Of a stretch of DNA of 11,407 nucleotides, positions 1-5,440 are shown in pieces. Position numbers and translations under genes: made by a program. Each line of letters starts with the position of its first letter. Positions within the stretch are counted from its first letter, which is position 1. Below the pieces are notes generated by a model. That model had not been told where the DNA came from, ran no database searches, and worked only from the letters and a program-made list of their open reading frames with translations. Location: contig JACDAH010000383.1 in NCBI GenBank assembly GCA_013695505.1, positions 1 to 11,407 of the forward strand, written 5' to 3'. Origin of the DNA: Chloroflexota bacterium (lineage in GTDB: Bacteria; Chloroflexota; Limnocylindria; Limnocylindrales; CSP1-4).

Positions 1-360
1 GGCTAACGTCAGATCGAGTGCTCCCACGGGCACGCTGTCGATCAGGACCCGGCGCGTCACTCCCGGACTGGGCAAGCGGATCCAGCCGGACCCATCCAGG
101 ACCCAGAAGTCACGCTTGTCGCCCACAAGCTCGAACGCGCCGCGCGGCTCTGGGCTACCCCACCCGACGGGTACTGGCCGGTCGAAGGAAGAGGCGGCGA
201 GGAGGTTGATGTTGCGATGGACGACGATTGCGACGGGAACCGCGATGACGGCGAAGGCGATCCCCGCCGTCATCAGGAGAAGCCTTCGCGACATGCCGCG
301 TGAGCGCTTCAGCGCGGATTCGGCGACGAGCCGGCTGGTCCGAAAAGATGGGCGGATCAT
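1..360 (-). CDS. Membrane-anchored protein, possible carbohydrate-binding jelly-roll ectodomain (partial)
   Basis: This reading frame is open for 120 codons from the ATG at 360 to the window edge, so the C-terminus is missing. Residues 1-26 are basic (MIRPSFRTSR start). Residues 27-47 form one hydrophobic segment (LLLMTAGIAFAVIAVPVAIVV), predicting a signal anchor with the rest outside the membrane. Directly after it comes NINLLAASSF followed by VGWG. This resembles the N-L-x-x-x-x-F...G-W opening of CBM4/9-type jelly-roll domains. That likeness is suggestive only, and I cannot name a family. The start is fixed by a 4-base ATGA overlap with the stop of the beta-propeller gene. There is no Shine-Dalgarno of its own, so translation is probably coupled. 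It is the last visible gene of the four-gene unit that begins near 2907. Confidence 0.72.
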   Translation of the reverse strand, partial: MIRPSFRTSRLVAESALKRSRGMSRRLLLMTAGIAFAVIAVPVAIVVHRNINLLAASSFDRPVPVGWGSPEPRGAFELVGDKRDFWVLDGSGWIRLPSPGVTRRVLIDSVPVGALDLTLA

Positions 361-1343
361 GAGGCACCCGGATCGAAGATGCTGAACACCGCGCTGAGCC
401 CGGCTGACTCGAGCGGGAACTCCTGGAGGACCGTGCGTCGAGAAAGATCGTAGGCAGCGATATGCGTTCCGGCGTCACGCCGAAAGCCGTGGATAACCCA
501 GCCCACGTTCTCGCGGAACTTCGTCGGTCGGATGCGCGAGAATCCAGCCCACAACGTCGTGCCGTCGATGAGGATCCCGCGACACCATCCCAGTCGGGTG
601 TCGGGCGGATGGAGCGTCGCGAGGTCGACGACATCGACCACCTGAAGGGTCGTGGTGTCCGCGATCACGACTTTGCCGTCCACCGTCGTGAAGTACACAT
701 GGCCGGCCTGAACGAGGCCGTCGTGGAGTCGCTCGAGGCCGATCTCGATACGTCGTGACGGGTCGGCCAGCGATATGGCGTCGCGAAACTCGAACCGCGT
801 GGCCCATGGTTCGTCTCCGATGTAGAAGACGTGGTTCGGATGCGCAAGATGCGGTTTCGTCGACTTGATGCGTCGGTAGTCGGTCTCGCGCGAGAATCGG
901 TCCCATGGATCCTGATCGGTGACGTTCCACTCGTGAACCACGTCTCCAGCGAGGGTGACTTCGAGGACCATATCGAGACCCGTGTTCGCAATCAGGAGGT
1001 TGCCGGCTGGCGTCGGGCGGACATGGTGGACGTCATTGAACAGGGGCAGGGACACGTACGCGGTCTGGGCAAGCGTCGTGGCATCAAGGACGATGGCCTC
1101 GGTCTGGGTGCAGAGGTACAGGTGCCCATCGGACAGCGTGCCGCTCTTGAACAGGATGGCGGGATCCTCTGCAGGACAGACCTCCGGCGGCGAGACGTAC
1201 TCGATGATCCGGCTGGCAGCCCCGGTCACGCGGTCCACGGACAGCAGGACAGCCTGATCGTATTCGTACCAGTCCTGCAGCCCTGCCGCGAGGGACCGGA
1301 GCTCGCGTTGACGGCCGCCGGCGACGTACAGCGGAGCCCCCAT
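357..1343 (-). CDS. Cytoplasmic beta-propeller protein of unknown function
   Basis: This 328-residue protein has no signal peptide or membrane segment. Its repeating beta-strand blades are typical of a propeller, for example GNLLIANTGLDMVLEVTL (114-131) and GHVYFTTVDGKVVIADTTTL (214-233). Conserved-looking polar patches are NDVHHV (103-108), KPHLAHPNHV (163-172, three histidines), LHDG (206-209) and the C-terminal WCRGILIDG...LWAGFSR (253-270). The histidine/asparagine patches recall the arylsulfotransferase-like and TIGR03032-like propellers often found near glycosyltransferases, but I cannot place it in either with confidence. The ATG overlaps the nucleotidyltransferase stop by one base (TGATG) and has a good Shine-Dalgarno (AGGAG, seven-base spacer). 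Its place between a CDP-alcohol pathway pair and a membrane-anchored protein suggests a role in the same surface-modification process, perhaps substrate binding or a transfer reaction; that is inference. Confidence 0.75.
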   Translation of the reverse strand: MGAPLYVAGGRQRELRSLAAGLQDWYEYDQAVLLSVDRVTGAASRIIEYVSPPEVCPAEDPAILFKSGTLSDGHLYLCTQTEAIVLDATTLAQTAYVSLPLFNDVHHVRPTPAGNLLIANTGLDMVLEVTLAGDVVHEWNVTDQDPWDRFSRETDYRRIKSTKPHLAHPNHVFYIGDEPWATRFEFRDAISLADPSRRIEIGLERLHDGLVQAGHVYFTTVDGKVVIADTTTLQVVDVVDLATLHPPDTRLGWCRGILIDGTTLWAGFSRIRPTKFRENVGWVIHGFRRDAGTHIAAYDLSRRTVLQEFPLESAGLSAVFSIFDPGAS

Positions 1344-2110
1344 CAGTCGACTCCTACGCGAACAGGCGGCACTTCTTCTGATGCGAGGTGCGAGGCTCGC
1401 GCGCTGCGGAGGTCGGCGGGATCGTCGATTTCGACCCAGTCATCGTCCCGGCAAGAGACGAGCTCCACGCCGATGGTGTCCGCGAGCCGCGCCACCAGGG
1501 TGTACCAGTACGCCTGATCACCGCCTGGTTCGCGAACAAGTGCTTCAACACCGTCCAGGACCGAGGCCGCGGCGCTGGCTGGGACCCGGACGATCCCCAG
1601 CGATTCGCCTGTGACCTCCGGACCGGCAAGGCCCTTTGCGATGGCTCGGAGCGACCCGTCGGCTCTCGTGGCGACCCGCACCGCATCGTCACCGAACGTC
1701 GTCCGCGGACTGTAGGCGAGGACGATCCGATCCAGTGGCCGGGCATCGAGGAGGCGCCGTATCGAAGCCCGCCCAACGATCGTATCGCCGTTGAGCACGA
1801 CAAATGCCGGAGGCCGGTGCCGGAGTCCTATGGACAGGGACAGAAGCGCGTTGGTTGTGGCGTAATCGGGATTGAGGACCGTCGACAAGGGAAGCCGCGT
1901 CCGGATGGCGGCGAGTCGCGCCTCCACCAGGTCTGCACCGTGACCGACGACGATGTGGACGCTCGTGACAGCCGGGAACGCTCCGAGCGTCTCGATCTGG
2001 CGGTCGAGGATTGACACACCGGGAGCGACCTCGACGAGGCACTTGGGACGATCGCCCGCCGCGTCCAGCATTCGACGGCCACGACCGGCAGCGAGAATTA
2101 CCACCTGCAT
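1343..2110 (-). CDS. Nucleotidyltransferase, sugar-/alcohol-phosphate type (LicC / inositol-phosphate cytidylyltransferase-like)
   Basis: A 255-residue NTP_transferase-fold enzyme. The signature loop is at the N-terminus: LAAGRGRRM (6-14), followed by RPKCL (21-25) with the nucleotide-contacting lysine. NPDYATTN (80-87) and the metal-binding NGD (107-109) follow. The late GESLGIVRV (168-176) and WVEIDDPADL (225-234) are usual in the sugar/choline/inositol phosphate cytidylyltransferase group. The reaction would be NTP plus a phosphorylated alcohol or sugar giving the NDP-activated form and pyrophosphate. It starts one base inside the stop of a CDP-alcohol phosphotransferase. In archaeal and thermophile enzymes these two activities are fused as the inositol-1-phosphate cytidylyltransferase/di-myo-inositol-phosphate synthase pair. 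CTP and a phospho-alcohol are therefore the likely substrates, although a glucose- or mannose-1-phosphate uridylyl/guanylyltransferase cannot be excluded. Confidence 0.85.
   Translation of the reverse strand: MQVVILAAGRGRRMLDAAGDRPKCLVEVAPGVSILDRQIETLGAFPAVTSVHIVVGHGADLVEARLAAIRTRLPLSTVLNPDYATTNALLSLSIGLRHRPPAFVVLNGDTIVGRASIRRLLDARPLDRIVLAYSPRTTFGDDAVRVATRADGSLRAIAKGLAGPEVTGESLGIVRVPASAAASVLDGVEALVREPGGDQAYWYTLVARLADTIGVELVSCRDDDWVEIDDPADLRSARASHLASEEVPPVRVGVD
1351..1355 (-). promoter_or_regulatory. Ribosome binding site of the beta-propeller gene
   Basis: AGGAG lies seven bases before the ATG at 1343, inside the last codons of the upstream nucleotidyltransferase gene. It supports the start that overlaps the previous stop as TGATG. 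Confidence 0.7.
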
Positions 2111-2907
2111 CAGTCGACGTCCCGCGCACGGCTGTACGAGATCCAGTTGATGGCGATCTGCCCGGCGACCGTGGCCCCGTTCAGAACCGCCGAGACGACC
2201 AGGAACGCGATGAGGCCGGGTGGCCAGAGCAGGAGCAATGCCGCGAGGGCCAGAGTCGCACCGTAGTCGGTCAGGTGGCGGCCGAGGCCGAGGATCTGGA
2301 GTCGACCAGGGCCACCCGCCTCGAGCGCCGGAGCCGTCCCCATCAGGGCGTTGCGTTGCGAGCTGGCGAACAGCTGCAGCACACTCATCGAGACGACCAT
2401 CGCCCCGAACGCCGCACCGTAGGCTTCGTCAAACTCGCTGGTTCGAACCGCAAACACCGTCAGCGACGCGAAGATGACGGTATGAGAGAGGAAATCAAGG
2501 ACCTGGTCGAGCCACGCACCGAACGGACTCGATTGTCCGCGTATCCGGGCGAGCTGCCCGTCGGCGCAGTCGAGCGAGAACGCGAACTGCCAGATCACGA
2601 GGACTGCTCCCACCTCGAGGGGCGAGATCGACCGATGAGCGAACGCCACGATCGTCGCACCCGCAAGCGTCACGAGGAGGCCGCAGACGCTCACGACGTT
2701 GGGCGAGACACGCGTTGGCTCGAGCGCCAGTGCGATGAACGCGCCGATCCGGCGATTCACCCGACGAATCCACCACAGGCCAGGCGACCGGCTCGACCGG
2801 GCGCGAAGCGCCTCGCCCGCGTCCCACCAGCGACGGATCCGGGATTGCTCTGGAAGTCCTGGTCGGCGGGTTTCGTCGGTCTGCTGTTCGGGGCGGCGGA
2901 GAGTCAT
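2110..2907 (-). CDS. CDP-alcohol phosphatidyltransferase family membrane enzyme
   Basis: This 265-residue integral membrane protein carries the complete family signature D-x2-D-G-x2-A-R-x8-G-x3-D-x3-D. It reads DCADGQLAR, then eight residues, then GAWLDQVLD, with aspartates at 113, 116, 134 and 138. These bind two metal ions and activate the acceptor. About six hydrophobic segments surround it (roughly 67-91, 98-112, 140-155, 165-182 and two from 205 to 255). The enzyme transfers an alcohol-phosphate from a CDP-alcohol to an acceptor with release of CMP. The adjacent, overlapping nucleotidyltransferase probably supplies the CDP-alcohol. The roughly 60-residue basic N-terminal arm is longer than in minimal members. 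The start is uncertain: I chose ATG 2907, but TTG 2916 is in frame three codons earlier. Neither has a Shine-Dalgarno, and a strong one (AAAGGAG, 2975-2981) lies upstream and serves another frame. The substrate is unproven. Confidence 0.9.
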   Translation of the reverse strand: MTLRRPEQQTDETRRPGLPEQSRIRRWWDAGEALRARSSRSPGLWWIRRVNRRIGAFIALALEPTRVSPNVVSVCGLLVTLAGATIVAFAHRSISPLEVGAVLVIWQFAFSLDCADGQLARIRGQSSPFGAWLDQVLDFLSHTVIFASLTVFAVRTSEFDEAYGAAFGAMVVSMSVLQLFASSQRNALMGTAPALEAGGPGRLQILGLGRHLTDYGATLALAALLLLWPPGLIAFLVVSAVLNGATVAGQIAINWISYSRARDVD

Positions 2908-2969
2908 CCCGGCCAAAACGGGCGCGATGTTCCGGATCCGACGTCGGTCACGCCAGGTCGGGGCGGCAA
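2904..2969 (-). CDS. Possible 21-codon leader peptide ending on the start of the CDP-alcohol enzyme gene
   Basis: The best ribosome binding site in this leader, AAAGGAG at 2975-2981, sits five bases before a TTG at 2969. This TTG opens a 21-codon frame (begins MPPRPGVTDV, ends RPFWPG). Its TGA overlaps the ATG at 2907 of the CDP-alcohol enzyme as ATGA, the usual geometry for translational coupling. The frame is different from that of the enzyme. The alternative is that the ribosome starts at an ATT at 2970, four bases after the same site. That would add a 21-residue N-terminal extension to the enzyme (in-frame stop at 2982). Either reading needs experimental support; the strong ribosome site itself is seen directly. 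Confidence 0.35.
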   Translation of the reverse strand: MPPRPGVTDVGSGTSRPFWPG

Positions 2970-3043
2970 TTGGGCTCCTTTAACAACGACGAGCGGGGGA
3001 CGGACGAGCAGAGGCCGCGAGCCCGAACCGGATCAGAGCCCGT

Positions 3044-3072
3044 ACTTCACAGGTTCGGATGGTGTCTGTCAA
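3044..3072 (-). promoter_or_regulatory. Candidate sigma70-type promoter for the CDP-alcohol operon
   Basis: A perfect -35 box TTGACA (3067-3072) is followed after exactly 17 bases by TGAAGT (3044-3049), a weak -10 with the key first T, A and last T. It points into the four-gene unit ending at the left edge. It would start RNA near 3037, about 55-60 bases before the AAAGGAG ribosome site. The -35 is strong and the -10 is weak, so confidence is moderate. Confidence 0.45.
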
Positions 3073-3086
3073 CCCGAAGCGCCGGC

Positions 3087-3103
3087 CAAACGATCATCGT
3101 TTG
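3087..3103. repeat. Perfect 8+1+8 inverted repeat upstream of the operon promoter
   Basis: CAAACGATCATCGTTTG is a perfect inverted repeat of two eight-base arms around one base. In the minus-strand RNA the flanks can extend it: GCGUCGG and CCGGCGC pair with one G-U, separated from the inner arms by a small internal loop, giving a hairpin over about 3080-3113. It lies 74 bases past the end of the secreted beta-helix gene and 14 bases before the -35 box of the next unit. It could be a terminator lacking a U tract, or an operator for the promoter beside it. It is AT-richer than its surroundings. Confidence 0.55.
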
Positions 3104-3162
3104 ATCCGACGCTCGAGTTAGGACGCGGTTTGCGGTGCCGACGAGCAACGGCGACGCCTTCG

Positions 3163-3177
3163 GACCGGCCGCCGGTC
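3163..3177 (-). terminator. Hairpin over the stop codon of the beta-helix gene
   Basis: GACCGGC and GCCGGTC surround one base and overlap the TGA at 3176-3178. In RNA this gives a GC-rich stem of about six pairs with a three-base loop, with no U run after it. It may act together with the inverted repeat at 3087-3103 in ending or protecting the transcript. Weak evidence as a terminator on its own. Confidence 0.25.
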
Positions 3178-4510
3178 AGGTCCGCTCGTGTGCTCCCATA
3201 TCAGGTGCGGCTCCCTGCGGAACGGCGACGCCGAACAGGTCGGTGACGTAGCCCAGGACGACGGCCGCAGTCCCTCCCACATTCAAGGCTGGGCTTGTCG
3301 ACTGGAGGCGAAGGTCGAGAGCGCCGAGATTGACGAACCTTGGATCGGCCTTCTTGGAGGAGGACGAGATCGGGAACCAGACCTTGGGAGCGCCGTTCGA
3401 CTTCCAGTAGAGATTGTTGCCCTCGTCGAACGCGTGGTCGGCGTAGCCCACCCGATCCTCCGACCAGATGATGTTGCCGCGCATCGAGAGAATCGAGGAT
3501 GAGCAGCCGCCGTAGCACTGCACGGCATACGCCTGCGATCCGCTGAGATAGACCACATTGTTCAGGACCTTGGTGCGGTAGACCGGACCGTATGTGTTCG
3601 ACGATCCGCGCGTCACGACGAAGTTGGCGGTCGTCAAGCTTGATGTGACCTTGTTGTAGGCGAAGGTGTTGTCAGCGCTCGGAGTCTTGCCCAGCTCGGT
3701 GAAATTGTGGTTCTGCGCAGCCGTGTTGTGGTGGACGCTATTACGGCTGCCACCATAGATCTCGACTGCGGCTCCGTCGCGGCCCCACTGCCGAGAGCAG
3801 GTGTCGCTGCCGGAGATCGAGTTGCCAGCCACTTCGTTGTCGTTGCCCATGAGACTGATCCCAACGGCGCCAGCGTCGGAATACACGCTCGGGTCCTTCA
3901 TATTGTTGCCCTTGAGAGTGTTACTCAGGATCCTGTTGTGATGTGCCCCGGCCTCGACGAGGATCCCGATGTACTGCTGGTCGGCCTCGGAATAGCGCAG
4001 CGTGTCGTACGTGGCACCCGCCATGAAACGGAATCCGACCCGCCAGCCGGTGGGCTGGTCCTGACAACCGGCGTCGTGGGAGACCGGGTCCGATCGGGTG
4101 AAGATGTCCTGGATCAACAGGTGTGAAGCCGTGATCTTGACGTTCTCATGATAGTTCTGAATTCGCGGTAGGTTCCCTGTCCCGTAGGCCCCGATCGTGA
4201 TCGGGAGGGCCGATGTTCCGCTTCTCGTCAGGTTCAACGGACCCGTCCACGTACAGCCGCGCTTCAGCAGCAGGAAATCTCCCGGATTCAGGAGCGCGCC
4301 GTTCGCCTTGGTCAGGGTCCGCCACGCGCTGGAGGACGAAGCCCCGGACCAGGCATCATTGCCGCCGGAGCAGTCCACATAGCGAGTCGTCGTGGCCGCG
4401 AATACCGCTGCCGGAGCGAGGGCGACCATGAGCGCGACGGCTGTCAGTCCAGCCGATGCCGTCTGAAGACCGGGACGAGGAAGGGCAATGGCGCGAAATC
4501 GGAACCGCAA
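3176..4510 (-). CDS. Secreted right-handed parallel beta-helix protein
   Basis: This 444-residue protein has a signal peptide: a basic N-terminus, a hydrophobic core at about 20-35 and a likely cut after VFA (36-38). The mature part opens with YVDCSGGNDAWSG (44-56) and PGDFLLLKRGCTW (76-88). These are typical of DUF1565-like and polysaccharide-lyase-like parallel beta-helix proteins. Asn-rich turns repeat through the middle (LSNTLKGNN, VAGNSISGS, VHHNTA, VLNNVV, MRGNII). The end carries the usual cap: ADPRFVN (388-394), LRLQSTSPALNVGG (400-413) and PDMGAHE (436-442). Such proteins bind or cleave surface or environmental polysaccharides. No catalytic residues can be assigned from sequence alone. 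The start is TTG 4510, supported by AGGGAG seven bases before it; the signal peptide begins there. It stands alone, with gaps of about 260-280 bases on both sides. Confidence 0.82.
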   Translation of the reverse strand: MRFRFRAIALPRPGLQTASAGLTAVALMVALAPAAVFAATTTRYVDCSGGNDAWSGASSSSAWRTLTKANGALLNPGDFLLLKRGCTWTGPLNLTRSGTSALPITIGAYGTGNLPRIQNYHENVKITASHLLIQDIFTRSDPVSHDAGCQDQPTGWRVGFRFMAGATYDTLRYSEADQQYIGILVEAGAHHNRILSNTLKGNNMKDPSVYSDAGAVGISLMGNDNEVAGNSISGSDTCSRQWGRDGAAVEIYGGSRNSVHHNTAAQNHNFTELGKTPSADNTFAYNKVTSSLTTANFVVTRGSSNTYGPVYRTKVLNNVVYLSGSQAYAVQCYGGCSSSILSMRGNIIWSEDRVGYADHAFDEGNNLYWKSNGAPKVWFPISSSSKKADPRFVNLGALDLRLQSTSPALNVGGTAAVVLGYVTDLFGVAVPQGAAPDMGAHERT

Positions 4511-4517
4511 TGTTCGT

Positions 4518-4523
4518 CTCCCT
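4518..4523 (-). promoter_or_regulatory. Ribosome binding site deciding the TTG start of the beta-helix gene
   Basis: AGGGAG lies seven bases before TTG 4510. No ATG or GTG lies in frame between this site and the hydrophobic core of the signal peptide, so the TTG start is the best choice. Confidence 0.6.
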
Positions 4524-4680
4524 GGGGGCCCGGAGAACGGCAGGACGGCTCAGCAGTGACGATAGCCGGCCGCGCATCGTCGCCGCAGACCGGCGCCCAG
4601 GGGATTGGGTGCGCACGTCCGCGTGTCAGCGAAGCGGGTGGGAGCAGGGGCGCTGGGGCGCCGAGTGTCGACCCACCGGT

Positions 4681-4779
4681 CTCAGGCGTCTTCGGTTGGA
4701 CCTTTGCGCCCGATCGTCGGATTAGGGGCGGCGACCGACGGGACCGGGCGGAATAGAGTCTAAACGCCTGAGCCACTCT
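4681..4779 (-). ncRNA. Candidate structured RNA (pseudoknot-like) between the APS kinase and beta-helix genes
   Basis: Read on the minus strand, three elements nest. First comes a hairpin with arms 4775-4779 and 4755-4759 (AGAGT/ACTCT) and a 15-base loop. Second is a long hairpin with outer arms 4745-4750/4707-4712 (CGCCCG/CGGGCG) and inner arms 4735-4740/4715-4720 (CGTCGG/CCGACG). Third is ACGCCTGAG at 4681-4689, perfectly complementary over nine bases to CTCAGGCGT in the loop of the first hairpin (4764-4772). Loop-to-tail pairing around an inserted hairpin makes an H-type pseudoknot. It matches no riboswitch class I recognise. It could be a leader of the beta-helix gene (about 170 bases upstream of its start) or the 3' end of the operon ending in cysC. 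Confidence 0.3.
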
Positions 4780-4792
4780 GTGCGTCGCCGAT

Positions 4793-5437
4793 TTAACGGA
4801 CGTCGTCACCCGATGCGAGATCGATGCCGCGATCGCGTACGGCGTCCAGGATCATCAGGGCATTCTCGGTGGCGGCCGTATCGATCGTGTGGAGCAGGAG
4901 GTCAGGATCGAGCGGCGCCTCATAGGGATCATCGATTCCAGTGAATGCCTGGATTTCGCCTCGACGCGCAGCGGCGTACATACCCTTCACGTCGCGTCGT
5001 TCGCACTCGACGAGGGGCGTGTCGACGTACACCTCCAGAAACCGCGCCGCACCGATCCGAGCGCGAACAGCATCGCGGGCCGCGCGGTACGGGCTGACGG
5101 TGGCGCAGATCACGATGCCCCGGTGGCGCACGATCTCGGCCGCGACGAAGCCGATCCGCTGGATGTTGAGATCTCGATCGGCGCGGCTGTAGCCCAGCCC
5201 TTTCGAGAGATGCGAGCGCACGGCGTCGCCGTCGAGCAGAGTGACCGTGCGACCATGCTGCTCGATCAGCCGTGCGGCGACCACCGCGGTCGTGGTCTTG
5301 CCCGAGCACGAGAGTCCGGTGAGCCAGATGCAGATCCCGTCCGTCGCGGCGAGGCCTCGCTCCCCACCGGATCTCCCCACCGGTCGGTCCTTCGGTTCGA
5401 CGATGTCCGTCCGCCCCGACAGCTCAGTCGCCACCAT
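4793..5437 (-). CDS. cysC: Adenylyl-sulfate (APS) kinase
   Basis: This 214-residue cytoplasmic enzyme phosphorylates adenosine 5'-phosphosulfate with ATP to give PAPS, the donor for sulfotransferases and the substrate of PAPS reductase. The P-loop is GLSCSGKTT (41-49). LDGD (68-71), RDLNIQR (88-94), SPYR (115-118, with the serine at the family's phospho-acceptor position) and FTGIDDPYEAP (165-175) complete the CysC pattern. The first 34 residues are a polar extension before the usual IWLTG start of the fold. Its ATG lies three bases after the stop of the huge secreted protein, with no clear Shine-Dalgarno, so it is probably translated by coupling. No sulfurylase (CysD/CysN) or reductase gene accompanies it. 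PAPS for sulfation of a surface molecule is therefore more likely than plain sulfate assimilation; this is inference from context. Confidence 0.95.
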   Translation of the reverse strand: MVATELSGRTDIVEPKDRPVGRSGGERGLAATDGICIWLTGLSCSGKTTTAVVAARLIEQHGRTVTLLDGDAVRSHLSKGLGYSRADRDLNIQRIGFVAAEIVRHRGIVICATVSPYRAARDAVRARIGAARFLEVYVDTPLVECERRDVKGMYAAARRGEIQAFTGIDDPYEAPLDPDLLLHTIDTAATENALMILDAVRDRGIDLASGDDVR

Positions 5438-5440
5438 CGT

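Noticed and set aside
357..1343. Calling the beta-propeller protein an arylsulfotransferase because APS kinase is nearby
   Set aside because: Arylsulfotransferases of that family are PAPS-independent and usually exported; this protein lacks a signal peptide and the match is limited to short His/Asn patches.
2011..3246. Plus-strand open frame of 411 codons opposite the CDP-alcohol gene and its leader
   Set aside because: Arg/Pro/Glu-rich sequence without motifs, crossing a promoter and two genes on the other strand; a GC-rich shadow frame.
4690..4710. GGGCGCAAAGG on the minus strand, similar to part of a GEMM (c-di-GMP) riboswitch
   Set aside because: The paired upstream GCAAACC-type element, GNRA-loop stem and receptor are missing, so the class cannot be assigned.
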